Assembly (NCBI GenBank): GCA_934446465.1
Contig: CAKSEF010000062.1
Location: 1-8,676 of the forward strand
DNA from: an uncultured Oscillospiraceae bacterium
GTDB lineage: Bacteria; Bacillota; Clostridia; Oscillospirales; JAAYXM01
DNA length: 8,676 nt
Direction of reading: 5' to 3'
Shown here: positions 1 through 7,095 of the stretch, piece by piece
Layout: the number at the start of each line of letters is the position of its first letter
Position numbering within the stretch: the first letter of the stretch is position 1
The notes under the pieces: generated by a model
What the model saw: only the letters and a program-made list of their open reading frames with translations
What the model was told of the DNA's origin: nothing
The model's database searches: none
Made by a program: the position numbers and the translations under genes

Positions 1-2748
1 CAGACAAGCATATTCACCGACGTTCAGGGCAACGCAAACGTTGCATGGGCTAAGGGCTATATCAACTACTGCGCAAGCCAGGGCATCGTTTCCGGTATCG
101 GCAACAACAAGTACGGCCCGCAGGACAACATCACAGTTGCTCAGGCAACAAAGATGATCCTTGTTATCATGGGCTGCGACGCTGCTAAGGAAGGCTTCAT
201 CGGCCCCAACTGGCAGGCAAACGTAGTAGCTAAGGCTATCGACCTCGGCGTATTCGACGGCTGGACGGGCGACCCGACAAGCCTCGCAACACGTGAGCTC
301 GTAGCTAAGCTCATGAAGAACGCTATCTTCGCTCCTGTTTATGAGTACAGCGCAATCACAGGCGCAGGTTCTCAGAAGAACGCTCTCGGAACGGAAGACA
401 ACCAGACGCTCGGCGAGAAGACAATGGGTCTTAAGAACGTAACGGGTATTGTTGTTGCAAACGAGAGATACTTCATCAGAACCGATGAGGATGGCGATGA
501 CATCAGCAGTCTCGTAAGAGGAACGGCTAAGGAAGACGAGTCTCTCATATACTACGAAGAGAAGAAGAGCAACGGAAGCATTGAGCAGAATCTCCTCACG
601 GTTGACCGCGCGCTTGACGATGAGCTTCTCGGAAATAAGGTAAACGTATTCTTTAAGGCTGACGAAGCAAGCGACGGCAGCTACAAGAATGTCGAAGTTA
701 TCGGAAACGTCCTCGTAAACAACGACACGGTTGCATACACGGTTTCCGCTTACAACGCCAAGTTCATGCCGGACGGCGAAACAAACAGCACAACAGAAAT
801 CACTCCGTATATCGAACTTACGGTTGACGGTCAGAAAAAGGAAATCAAGGCTGACTCCACAGTCGGCAAGGTAGCGAAGAAGGTTAACGCTAAGAATGTT
901 GCCGAAGTAAAGAATTACTTCAACAGCTTTACATATGTTTCCAACGAAACAAAGACCGGCGCAGCATCTCTTTATCTCGGGCTTGCAGAGGAAGGTTCGC
1001 TCGACGCTGTCGGCGAGAATACTCTTGACACATACCGTTTCGTATCTGTAGACGGCGGAAAGTCATATTCCTACATCTTCAAGATGGTAAGCAAAACGAC
1101 AAACGCCAGCTACGGCACGGTTACAAACTACAACGAAGCTAAGAAGACAATCCGCGTAAGCGGACTTTCGGGCACATACGAAATCGGCGAGGATGCCGAA
1201 ATCATCGGCACGGTCGCAACAGACGACAACGTAGTTTACTGGCGCGAAAGCGGAAAGCTCTACGTTGAAAAGGTAAGCGAAATCACCGGTGCAGTCGAAG
1301 GCTTTAACGATAACGGCGATGCTGTAATCGGCGGCAAGGAATATTACACGTGGGAAGACTGCGAGCTCGATAATAAGTCAATCTTCGATTATTATCAGTC
1401 AAACAAGAGCTCGTTCGGAAGCGCGACAAAATATTATGTATATAAGAACATGATAATGGAAGTAGAGCTTACAGACAATGCTTCGGCGGTAAACGATTAC
1501 GGTCTCATCCTCCATTCTTCATATGACGAGCTCATGCAGGTTGCTCAGGTTACAATCGTAACACCTGCCAACAAGGAAGTTCAGTACGACGTCGGAAAGC
1601 TTTATACAATCGGCGGTAAGGACGACCCGAGAAGCAACTCGAAGGAAGACTTCGCAAACAACAACTACTGCGGCGCAATAGTAAAATATTCCGTGATGTC
1701 CGACGGAAAGATTGACCTCTCCGCTCAGAACCTCAAGGGCGCCGACTTCAATAAGTACTATAAGTACAGCAATCAGCCCCTCGACGTAAGCACAAAGACA
1801 GACGAATTTAAATTTGACGGCGAGGCTTCAAGATTCGCATATGACAATTCTTCGGTCATATTCCTCATCTACGGCAACCCGTGCTATGAGGGCGGCAAGC
1901 CCAACTACAAGGCATCGGGCCAGTCCGACCTCAAGGCAAGGGCATACAAGCTCTCCGAAGTAAGAGAGATGAACGCAGCTCCGATTGAGAAGCTCTGCAT
2001 AGGCAATGTTGTTGAGGACGACTACACAATCGCTTCCGTAGTTTACAACACAAAGACGGGCACAAATAAGTACGTTGTTGCGGCTGCCATGTCAATCGGC
2101 TCGAAGCTTGACAATTCAAACTTCAAGACAACAGACGGACTCGCATACGTTGTTTCGGCTTACCAGAACTACGACAATAAGACCGGCGAGTATTACGCAG
2201 ACTTTACCCTCATCAATGAGGACGGTCTCTTCACGGCAAGAACGGTTGCGGATGTACGCGACAACCACGGTTCGACAGCTCTCAGAGACGACTACGTCGG
2301 TTCGCTCAGCAACGGCAAGGCAATGTACGGCGATATGTTCCGCACAGGTTCGTTCGTAAGATACGAGCTCAATGCCGACAAGAAGATAAGCGTTCTCGAT
2401 AATGCAGACCTCTCAAAGGACGATGTAAGCCTGTCTTACAACGGCGAGAGCAACGGCATATTCCTCATAAACGTACTCAATATCCGCAAGGATGTCGTAA
2501 CATTCTATGATACATCGGCGACCATCGCAAATTCCGACGACCCGGCAGCAATCGAAAAAAGCTGCAAGTTCGATGATAAGGAATACCACATCATCGGCAT
2601 AAGCGACGGAACATACACGGGCAAAGATGTAATCAAGCTCCCGAACAAGTTTGAAAACCTTGAAATCGGCAAGGGTAACGCCATCATCGAAGTTCAGGAA
2701 GGCGAGATAGTACGTCTCTTCTCATTCGATGACGATTGGGAGAAATAA
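1..2748 (+). CDS. SLH-domain surface (S-layer-like) protein, 5' end truncated by the window
   Basis: The reading frame is open from base 1, so the visible 915 codons are the C-terminal part of a longer secreted protein; the signal peptide and probably one SLH repeat lie upstream. Residues (counted from the window start) about 5-60 form one SLH domain, with FTDV, a WAKGYINYC helix and a GIVSG turn. Residues about 70-113 form another, with WQANVVAKAIDLGVFDGW and a degenerate TREL motif. SLH triplets normally bind pyruvylated secondary cell-wall polymer, so the protein is probably anchored on the outer face of the wall. The remaining roughly 800 residues are rich in Asp, Asn, Thr, Tyr and Lys, look beta-stranded, and match no enzyme family I recognise. 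No C-terminal anchor or sortase motif is seen. Lysine is mostly AAG and leucine mostly CTC, unlike the AAA-rich trmL next door, which suggests high expression. Seven cysteines are visible, which is many for a surface protein. SLH assignment is firm; the ectodomain function is unknown. Confidence 0.9.
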   Translation, partial: QTSIFTDVQGNANVAWAKGYINYCASQGIVSGIGNNKYGPQDNITVAQATKMILVIMGCDAAKEGFIGPNWQANVVAKAIDLGVFDGWTGDPTSLATRELVAKLMKNAIFAPVYEYSAITGAGSQKNALGTEDNQTLGEKTMGLKNVTGIVVANERYFIRTDEDGDDISSLVRGTAKEDESLIYYEEKKSNGSIEQNLLTVDRALDDELLGNKVNVFFKADEASDGSYKNVEVIGNVLVNNDTVAYTVSAYNAKFMPDGETNSTTEITPYIELTVDGQKKEIKADSTVGKVAKKVNAKNVAEVKNYFNSFTYVSNETKTGAASLYLGLAEEGSLDAVGENTLDTYRFVSVDGGKSYSYIFKMVSKTTNASYGTVTNYNEAKKTIRVSGLSGTYEIGEDAEIIGTVATDDNVVYWRESGKLYVEKVSEITGAVEGFNDNGDAVIGGKEYYTWEDCELDNKSIFDYYQSNKSSFGSATKYYVYKNMIMEVELTDNASAVNDYGLILHSSYDELMQVAQVTIVTPANKEVQYDVGKLYTIGGKDDPRSNSKEDFANNNYCGAIVKYSVMSDGKIDLSAQNLKGADFNKYYKYSNQPLDVSTKTDEFKFDGEASRFAYDNSSVIFLIYGNPCYEGGKPNYKASGQSDLKARAYKLSEVREMNAAPIEKLCIGNVVEDDYTIASVVYNTKTGTNKYVVAAAMSIGSKLDNSNFKTTDGLAYVVSAYQNYDNKTGEYYADFTLINEDGLFTARTVADVRDNHGSTALRDDYVGSLSNGKAMYGDMFRTGSFVRYELNADKKISVLDNADLSKDDVSLSYNGESNGIFLINVLNIRKDVVTFYDTSATIANSDDPAAIEKSCKFDDKEYHIIGISDGTYTGKDVIKLPNKFENLEIGKGNAIIEVQEGEIVRLFSFDDDWEK

Positions 2749-2762
2749 TTAAATAATCAGAG

Positions 2763-2790
2763 ACCGCCGGGGATTCCCCCCGGCGGTTTT
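2763..2790 (+). terminator. Rho-independent terminator after the SLH-protein gene
   Basis: A perfect 9-bp G/C-rich stem pairs 2764-2772 (ccgccgggg) with 2778-2786 (ccccggcgg) around a 5-base attcc loop. It can be extended by an A-T pair and is followed at once by TTTT and then GCTTT. It lies 15 bases after the TAA stop of the SLH gene, as expected of an intrinsic terminator, and separates that gene from trmL. Confidence 0.92.
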
Positions 2791-2831
2791 GCTTTGTCCG
2801 CATTTCCGCCTCATCGCAAAACGGCTCAAAA

Positions 2832-2876
2832 AGCCTGTTTCCCGAAGACTCAGTGAAGCACGGAAAAAAACAGGCT
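2832..2876. repeat. Inverted repeat of unknown role in the gap before trmL
   Basis: The 9-base arms agcctgttt (2832-2840) and aaacaggct (2868-2876) are perfect inverted copies around a 27-base interior, which could add a small ccg/cgg pairing (2842-2844 with 2861-2863). Read on the minus strand the stem is followed by TTTTT, like an intrinsic terminator; on the plus strand only GTTT follows. No minus-strand gene nearby would need a terminator here. It may instead be a spare or antisense-blocking terminator, or an element affecting the trmL promoter region. Confidence 0.5.
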
Positions 2877-2903
2877 GTTTCGCACAAAATATAATAAAAG
2901 GTC

Positions 2904-2932
2904 TTGAAAAAAAGAAAAAAATGTCTTAAAAT
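2904..2932 (+). promoter_or_regulatory. Sigma-A-type promoter for trmL
   Basis: TTGAAA (2904-2909) and TAAAAT (2927-2932) are separated by exactly 17 bases, each matching 5 of 6 positions of the vegetative consensus. The region is A-rich. Transcription would start near 2939, giving a short leader of about 24 bases before the TTG start at 2963. A perfect TATAAT at 2890-2895 lies just upstream but has no recognisable -35 box. Confidence 0.7.
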
Positions 2933-2950
2933 ATTTCGGAAAGCTATTTT

Positions 2951-2956
2951 GGAGGT
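2951..2956 (+). promoter_or_regulatory. Strong ribosome binding site fixing the TTG start of trmL
   Basis: GGAGGT at 2951-2956 is a near-ideal anti-16S match, placed 6 bases before the TTG at 2963-2965. No in-frame ATG or GTG lies near it, so this site decides the start. The resulting N-terminus (MFNIVLVEPEIP) aligns with the usual beginning of TrmL proteins. Confidence 0.85.
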
Positions 2957-2962
2957 GCCGTT

Positions 2963-3451
2963 TTGTTTAATATCGTACTTGTCGAGCCGGAGATACCCGC
3001 AAACACGGGCAATATATCCCGCACCTGTGCCGTAACGGGCTCAAGACTGCACCTCGTTAAACCGCTCGGGTTTGATATATCGGATAAACAGCTCAAGCGC
3101 GCGGGGCTTGACTATTGGAGATACCTTGATGTATCCGTGTATGAGAATACGGATGACTTCTTTGAAAAAAATCGCGGCGGGCGCTTTTTCTTCTCCACAA
3201 CAAAGGGAAAAAACGTGTATTCCGATTTTGAATACCGCGACGGCGACTATTTCGTTTTCGGCAAAGAAACGAAGGGACTTGACGAAGCGCTCCTCGCAAG
3301 GCATCGGGAAAGCCTCATCAGAATACCCATGCTCCCGACGCTCCGAAGCCTTAACCTCTCAAACTCCGTCGCAATAGTGATATACGAAGCTCTGCGCCAG
3401 TCAGGCTTCCAAAATATGCAGATGACGGGAGCTCTTGGGAATATAAAATAA
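2963..3451 (+). CDS. trmL: tRNA (cytidine/uridine-34 2'-O)-methyltransferase TrmL, SPOUT family
   Basis: TrmL uses S-adenosylmethionine to methylate the 2'-OH of the wobble nucleotide 34 in certain leucine tRNAs, a cytoplasmic step that improves decoding. The 162-residue protein has the normal family length. It shows the N-terminal EPEIPANTGNISRTC segment (8-22), the LDYW motif (49-52), FGKETKGL (99-106) and the C-terminal IPMLPTLRSLNLSNS block (121-135), which forms the trefoil-knot cofactor site in SPOUT enzymes. E. coli TrmL has MVPDSRSMNLSNA at the last position, so MLPTLRS is a mild variant. The start is TTG, preceded by a strong GGAGGT. It has its own promoter and a terminator upstream of that, so it is probably monocistronic; no clear terminator follows, so some read-through into pgk is possible. 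Its lysine codons are mostly AAA, as for a modestly expressed gene. A related rRNA/tRNA SPOUT enzyme is possible, but the motifs fit TrmL (also called CspR/YibK) best. Confidence 0.93.
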   Translation: MFNIVLVEPEIPANTGNISRTCAVTGSRLHLVKPLGFDISDKQLKRAGLDYWRYLDVSVYENTDDFFEKNRGGRFFFSTTKGKNVYSDFEYRDGDYFVFGKETKGLDEALLARHRESLIRIPMLPTLRSLNLSNSVAIVIYEALRQSGFQNMQMTGALGNIK

Positions 3452-3462
3452 TTCAGCGAAAA

Positions 3463-3561
3463 TAAAAATAGTACATTTCGGCAAAAAAATATTATTAAAA
3501 TGACTAAAAATAGTTAAAATATCAATATTCTATTCTTAGAAAATGTGATATACTATTTTTA
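3463..3561. repeat. Three copies of taaaaatagt flanking the pgk promoter
   Basis: The 10-mer taaaaatagt occurs at 3463-3472 and 3505-3514 in direct orientation, 42 bases apart (about four helical turns), and in inverted orientation at 3552-3561. The first and the inverted copies also share an eleventh base (taaaaatagta at 3463-3473, and the complement of 3551-3561). The inverted copy overlaps the end of the pgk -10 box and the expected transcription start. This arrangement would suit an operator, but the region is about 80% A+T, so chance repetition cannot be excluded. Confidence 0.4.
3546..3554 (+). promoter_or_regulatory. Extended -10 promoter for the pgk-tpiA-gpmI(-eno) operon
   Basis: TG (3546-3547), one spacer base, then TATACT (3549-3554) form an extended -10 element with 5 of 6 consensus bases. 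The matching -35 position (around 3526-3531, tattct) is poor, which extended -10 promoters tolerate. Transcription would begin near 3561, giving a leader of about 33 bases to the ATG at 3594. The leader holds GGAGGA at 3582-3587. Confidence 0.6.
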
Positions 3562-3593
3562 AATAAGTTAAAATTTTTATTGGAGGAATAGAT

Positions 3594-4784
3594 ATGAACT
3601 ACAACAAGAAGACAATCGAAGACATCAACCCGCAAGGCAAAAAAGTCCTCGTTCGCTGCGACTTTAACGTACCGCAGGACGAAAACGGGAACATAACTTC
3701 CGATAAGAGAATCGTTGCGGCACTCCCGACGATTGAGTATCTTATAGATAAGGGCGCAAGAGTAATCCTCTGCTCTCACCTCGGCCGCCCGAAGGGCGAG
3801 GTAAACCCCAAATTCTCGCTCAAACCCGTTGCAAAGCGTCTTTCCGAGCTTCTCGGCCGCGAAGTTAAAATGGCGGACGACGTAATCGGCGACAGCGCAA
3901 AGAGCCTCGCGGCTTCGCTCAGGGACGGCGAAGTAATGCTCCTTGAAAACGTACGCTATCACAAAGAAGAAGAAAAGAACGACCCCGAGTTTGCAAAGAA
4001 GCTCGCATCGCTTGCGGAAATCTATGTAAACGACGCTTTCGGAACGGCACACCGCGCACACGCATCAACTGCCGGCGTTGCGGACTATCTCCCCGCCGTA
4101 TGCGGATACCTCATCGGCAAGGAAATCGGAATCATGGGCAAGGCTCTTTCAAACCCGAAGCGCCCGTTTGTCGCAATCCTCGGCGGCGCAAAGGTGTCCG
4201 ATAAGCTCGGCGTTATCAACAACCTCCTCGAAAAGGTCGATACGCTCATCATCGGCGGCGGAATGGCATACACATTCGCAAAGGCAAACGGCGGAAACAT
4301 CGGCGCGTCCCTCTGTGAGGACGACAGACTCGACTATGCACGCGATATGATTAAAAAGGCGAAGGATAAGGGCGTAAACTTCCTCCTCCCGATTGATACC
4401 GTTGCGGCCGATAAGTTTGCGGCAGACGCAGACGCAAAGGTTGTTCCGACTTCGGAAATCCCCGACGGCTGGATGGGTCTCGATATCGGACCTAAGACGA
4501 TTGAGAGCTATGCAGGCGCAATCAAAGACGCGGGAACAGTTGTTTGGAACGGCCCGATGGGCGTTTTCGAGTTCGACCGCTTCGCAGAAGGCACAAAGAA
4601 GGTTGCGGAAGCAATTGCGGAGAGCGGTGCCGTTTCAATCATCGGCGGCGGCGACAGCGCATCTGCCGTAAAGAAGCTCGGTTTTGAGAAGAAAATGACT
4701 CACATTTCAACAGGCGGCGGAGCTTCGCTTGAGTTCCTCGAAGGACTCGAACTCCCCGGAATTGCATGCCTCGAAGATAAATAA
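3594..4784 (+). CDS. pgk: Phosphoglycerate kinase
   Basis: Pgk transfers phosphate from 1,3-bisphosphoglycerate to ADP, giving 3-phosphoglycerate and ATP, the first substrate-level ATP of lower glycolysis, in the cytoplasm. The 396 residues are full length for a bacterial enzyme. Visible signatures are VLVRCDFNVP (18-27), SHLGRPKG (61-68), AFGTAHRAHAS (148-158) for 3-phosphoglycerate binding, GGAKVSDK (197-204), WNGPMGVFE (318-326) and the nucleotide-loop glycines in GGGDS (351-355) and STGGGAS (372-378). The two Rossmann-like lobes are complete. The ATG follows GGAGGA by 6 bases, so the start is secure. It is the first gene of the glycolytic block, preceded by its own extended -10 promoter; tpiA begins 12 bases after its stop. 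No gapA stands upstream, where many Bacillota carry it; that place is taken by trmL. Confidence 0.98.
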   Translation: MNYNKKTIEDINPQGKKVLVRCDFNVPQDENGNITSDKRIVAALPTIEYLIDKGARVILCSHLGRPKGEVNPKFSLKPVAKRLSELLGREVKMADDVIGDSAKSLAASLRDGEVMLLENVRYHKEEEKNDPEFAKKLASLAEIYVNDAFGTAHRAHASTAGVADYLPAVCGYLIGKEIGIMGKALSNPKRPFVAILGGAKVSDKLGVINNLLEKVDTLIIGGGMAYTFAKANGGNIGASLCEDDRLDYARDMIKKAKDKGVNFLLPIDTVAADKFAADADAKVVPTSEIPDGWMGLDIGPKTIESYAGAIKDAGTVVWNGPMGVFEFDRFAEGTKKVAEAIAESGAVSIIGGGDSASAVKKLGFEKKMTHISTGGGASLEFLEGLELPGIACLEDK

Positions 4785-4796
4785 GGAGAAAAGACA

Positions 4797-5567
4797 ATGA
4801 ACAGAAAATACCGTAAGACAATCATTGCGGGAAATTGGAAGATGAACAAAACCCCCGCGGAAGCAAAGAAAATGCTCGATGAGCTTAAAACAGTTATCGG
4901 CAAGCAGAAATGGTGCGATGTCGTACTCTGCGTTCCGTTTGTAGATATTCCCACGGCAGTCCGCGCCGCACGCGACGCAAAGGTTGCAATCGCCGCTCAG
5001 AATATGCACTATGAGGAAACAGGCGCATATACGGGCGAGGTCTCCGCGGAAATGCTCCGCGAGCTCGGCGTAAAGTTTGCGGTAATCGGACACAGCGAGC
5101 GCCGTGAGTATTACGGCGAGACCGATAAAACGGTCAACCTCAAGGTAAAGAAAGCACTTGAGACGGGAATCCGTCCCATAATCTGCGTGGGCGAAACACT
5201 CGAACAGCGCGAGTACGGCGTAACAGCCGAGCATATAACTATGCAGGTAAAAATCGCTCTTGCGGACATACCGGCCGACAAAATGAGAAAAATCGTATTC
5301 GCATACGAGCCGATTTGGGCAATCGGAACGGGTAAGACGGCAACGGCCGAGCAGGCAAACGAAGTCTGCGGACTTATCCGTGCGGTTATCCGTGCAAAGT
5401 ACGGCGCAAGAACCGCCCGCGCGGTAACAATCCAATACGGCGGTTCGATGAAGCCGGGCAACGCACAGGAGCTCCTTGCCCAGCCCGATGTCGACGGCGG
5501 TCTCATCGGCGGAGCATCACTTAAGACGGAGGATTTCGCGGCTATTATAAACGCGGCGAATCAGTAA
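4797..5567 (+). CDS. tpiA: Triosephosphate isomerase
   Basis: TpiA interconverts dihydroxyacetone phosphate and glyceraldehyde 3-phosphate, so both halves of fructose bisphosphate can enter lower glycolysis. The 256-residue TIM barrel is of standard length. The active site is intact: Lys15 in AGNWKMN (11-17), His99 in GHSERR (98-103) and Glu171 in YEPIWAIGTGKTAT (170-183), where the last part is the mobile loop 6. The phosphate-binding YGGSMKPGN (214-222) and GGLIGGASL (234-242) follow. The start is supported by AAGGAG at 4783-4788, which overlaps the pgk stop codon and lies 8 bases before the ATG, so translation of the two genes is probably coupled. The downstream gpmI starts only 4 bases after the TAA. 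A long minus-strand frame overlaps this gene but has no family features. Confidence 0.98.
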   Translation: MNRKYRKTIIAGNWKMNKTPAEAKKMLDELKTVIGKQKWCDVVLCVPFVDIPTAVRAARDAKVAIAAQNMHYEETGAYTGEVSAEMLRELGVKFAVIGHSERREYYGETDKTVNLKVKKALETGIRPIICVGETLEQREYGVTAEHITMQVKIALADIPADKMRKIVFAYEPIWAIGTGKTATAEQANEVCGLIRAVIRAKYGARTARAVTIQYGGSMKPGNAQELLAQPDVDGGLIGGASLKTEDFAAIINAANQ

Positions 5568-5571
5568 TGCC

Positions 5572-7095
5572 ATGAAAACCACAACACCGATTACACTTAT
5601 CATAATGGACGGCTTCGGAATTGCAAAAAAGAGCAATTCCAATGCCATAAGCTGTGCAAAAACACCGAACCTCGACAAAATCTTCTCCGAGAACCCGCGC
5701 TCAAGCCTTCAGGCTTCGGGTCTTGCCGTGGGCCTTCCCGACGGTCAGATGGGAAACAGCGAGGTAGGCCATACGAATATCGGCGCGGGACGTGTAGTGT
5801 TCCAGGACCTTCCGCGCATCTCCCGCGCGATTGAGGACGGTAGCTTCTTCAAGAATCCCGAGCTTCTTGCCGCGTGCGAGAACTGCCGTAAGAACGGCTC
5901 CGCGCTCCACATAATGGGACTTCTCTCCTCAGGAGGGGTTCACAGCCACAACACCCACCTCTGGGGGCTTCTTGAGCTTGCAAAGCGCGAGAATATAGAG
6001 AAGGTATATATCCATGCGTTTCTTGACGGACGCGACGTTCCCCCGGCTTCGGGTGCGGATTTCGTCAGGGAGTGCGCCGAGAAGTGCAAGAAAATCGGCA
6101 CGGGAAAAATCGCAACCGTTATGGGAAGATACTACGCAATGGACCGCGATAACCGCTGGGAGCGCGTAGAGCGCGCATATGATGCCATGGTATTTGCAAA
6201 AGGCGCGAAGGACGACTGCGCCGTTTCGGCGGTGCGCAAATCGTATGATAACGGAAAGACAGACGAGTTTGTCGAGCCTGTCGTAATCGGTGATTATGCG
6301 GGGCTTTCCGAGAACGATTCGGTCGTTTTTATCAACTTCCGCCCAGACCGTGCGCGCGAAATCACAAGAACCTTCGTCGATGAAAAGTTCGACGGCTTTG
6401 ACCGCGGAGAAGGATTTAAGAAGGTGTTCTTCGTTTGCATGACGCAGTATGACGCGAATATGCCGAACGTAAGAATCGCTTTCGCTCCGGAAGAGCTTAA
6501 AAACACATTCGGCGAATATATAAGCACACTCGGCGCAAAACAGCTCAGAATCGCCGAGACGGAAAAATATGCCCACGTTACATTCTTCTTTAACGGCGGG
6601 GTTGAGAAGCTCTATGAGGGCGAGGACAGAATACTCGTAAATTCCCCGAAGGTGGCAACGTATGACCTCCAGCCCGAAATGAGCGCATATGAGGTAACGG
6701 ATAAGGTCGTCGAAGCTATAAATTCAAGTAAGTACGATGTTATAATATTAAACTATGCAAACTGCGACATGGTCGGGCATACGGGCGTGTTTGAAGCCGC
6801 GGAAAAGGCGGTTGAGACGATTGATGCCTGCGTAGGACGCGTCGTCGAGGCGGTTTCCGCCGTCGGAGGCATAAGCGTAATCACCGCCGACCACGGAAAT
6901 GCGGACTGCATGGTGGATTCGGACGGAAAAACGCCGTTCACGGCGCATACCACAAACCCCGTGCCGTTCGTGATTGTCGGCGCGGATGTAAAGCTTGCGG
7001 ACGGAAAGCTTGCCGACATCGCACCCACAATGCTCGACCTCATGGGCGTAAACCAGCCCGAGGAAATGACGGGAAAATCGCTCATAATGGAATAA
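5572..7095 (+). CDS. gpmI: 2,3-bisphosphoglycerate-independent phosphoglycerate mutase
   Basis: GpmI converts 3-phosphoglycerate to 2-phosphoglycerate through a phosphoserine intermediate, using two metal ions, usually Mn2+ in Bacillota; it belongs to the alkaline-phosphatase superfamily. The 507 residues are full length. Key residues are present: Asp13 in IMDGFG, the catalytic Ser63 in GNSEVGH (61-67), His124 in GGVHSH, Asp152/Arg154 in LDGRDVPP, Arg186 and Arg192 in GRYYAMDRDNRW, Arg257/Arg260 in FRPDR, Lys332 in AETEKYAH, Asp399/His403 in NCDMVGH, Asp440/His441 in ADHGNAD and His459 in TAHTTNPVP. The phosphatase domain is thus interrupted by the transferase domain in the usual way. There is no good Shine-Dalgarno sequence before the ATG, which lies 4 bases after the tpiA stop, so translation probably depends on ribosomes finishing tpiA. 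This is the cofactor-independent enzyme, not GpmA. Confidence 0.98.
   Translation: MKTTTPITLIIMDGFGIAKKSNSNAISCAKTPNLDKIFSENPRSSLQASGLAVGLPDGQMGNSEVGHTNIGAGRVVFQDLPRISRAIEDGSFFKNPELLAACENCRKNGSALHIMGLLSSGGVHSHNTHLWGLLELAKRENIEKVYIHAFLDGRDVPPASGADFVRECAEKCKKIGTGKIATVMGRYYAMDRDNRWERVERAYDAMVFAKGAKDDCAVSAVRKSYDNGKTDEFVEPVVIGDYAGLSENDSVVFINFRPDRAREITRTFVDEKFDGFDRGEGFKKVFFVCMTQYDANMPNVRIAFAPEELKNTFGEYISTLGAKQLRIAETEKYAHVTFFFNGGVEKLYEGEDRILVNSPKVATYDLQPEMSAYEVTDKVVEAINSSKYDVIILNYANCDMVGHTGVFEAAEKAVETIDACVGRVVEAVSAVGGISVITADHGNADCMVDSDGKTPFTAHTTNPVPFVIVGADVKLADGKLADIAPTMLDLMGVNQPEEMTGKSLIME

Noticed and set aside
2684..2887. A 67-codon minus-strand frame across the SLH gene end and the following gap
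   Set aside because: It runs through the terminator hairpin and the inverted repeat, so its sequence is dictated by those structures; no domain is visible.
2890..2895. A perfect TATAAT upstream of trmL
   Set aside because: No -35 box stands 16-18 bases before it, and the TTGAAA-17-TAAAAT pair downstream is a better promoter and nearer to the gene.
3452..3593. Possible terminator between trmL and pgk
   Set aside because: The inverted taaaaatagt copies (3505-3514 and 3552-3561) could pair, but the stem is nearly all A/U and 37 bases apart, too weak for an intrinsic terminator.
3452..3593. Riboswitch or T-box leader before pgk
   Set aside because: The predicted leader after the extended -10 is only about 33 bases, with no G/C-rich stems or known conserved core.
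3522..4061. A 179-codon minus-strand frame covering the pgk 5' end and promoter gap
   Set aside because: It overlaps a certain gene, the protein resembles no family, and it would require coding through the A/T-rich promoter region. Best explained as a shadow.
4707..5435. A 242-codon open frame on the minus strand inside tpiA
   Set aside because: It lies fully antisense to the end of pgk and most of tpiA, which are certain genes. The translation is low-complexity, cysteine-rich and without family motifs, as expected of a codon-bias shadow.
5929..6576. A 215-codon open frame on the minus strand inside gpmI
   Set aside because: It is antisense to conserved catalytic regions of gpmI, has no plausible ribosome binding context noted, and no recognisable domain.
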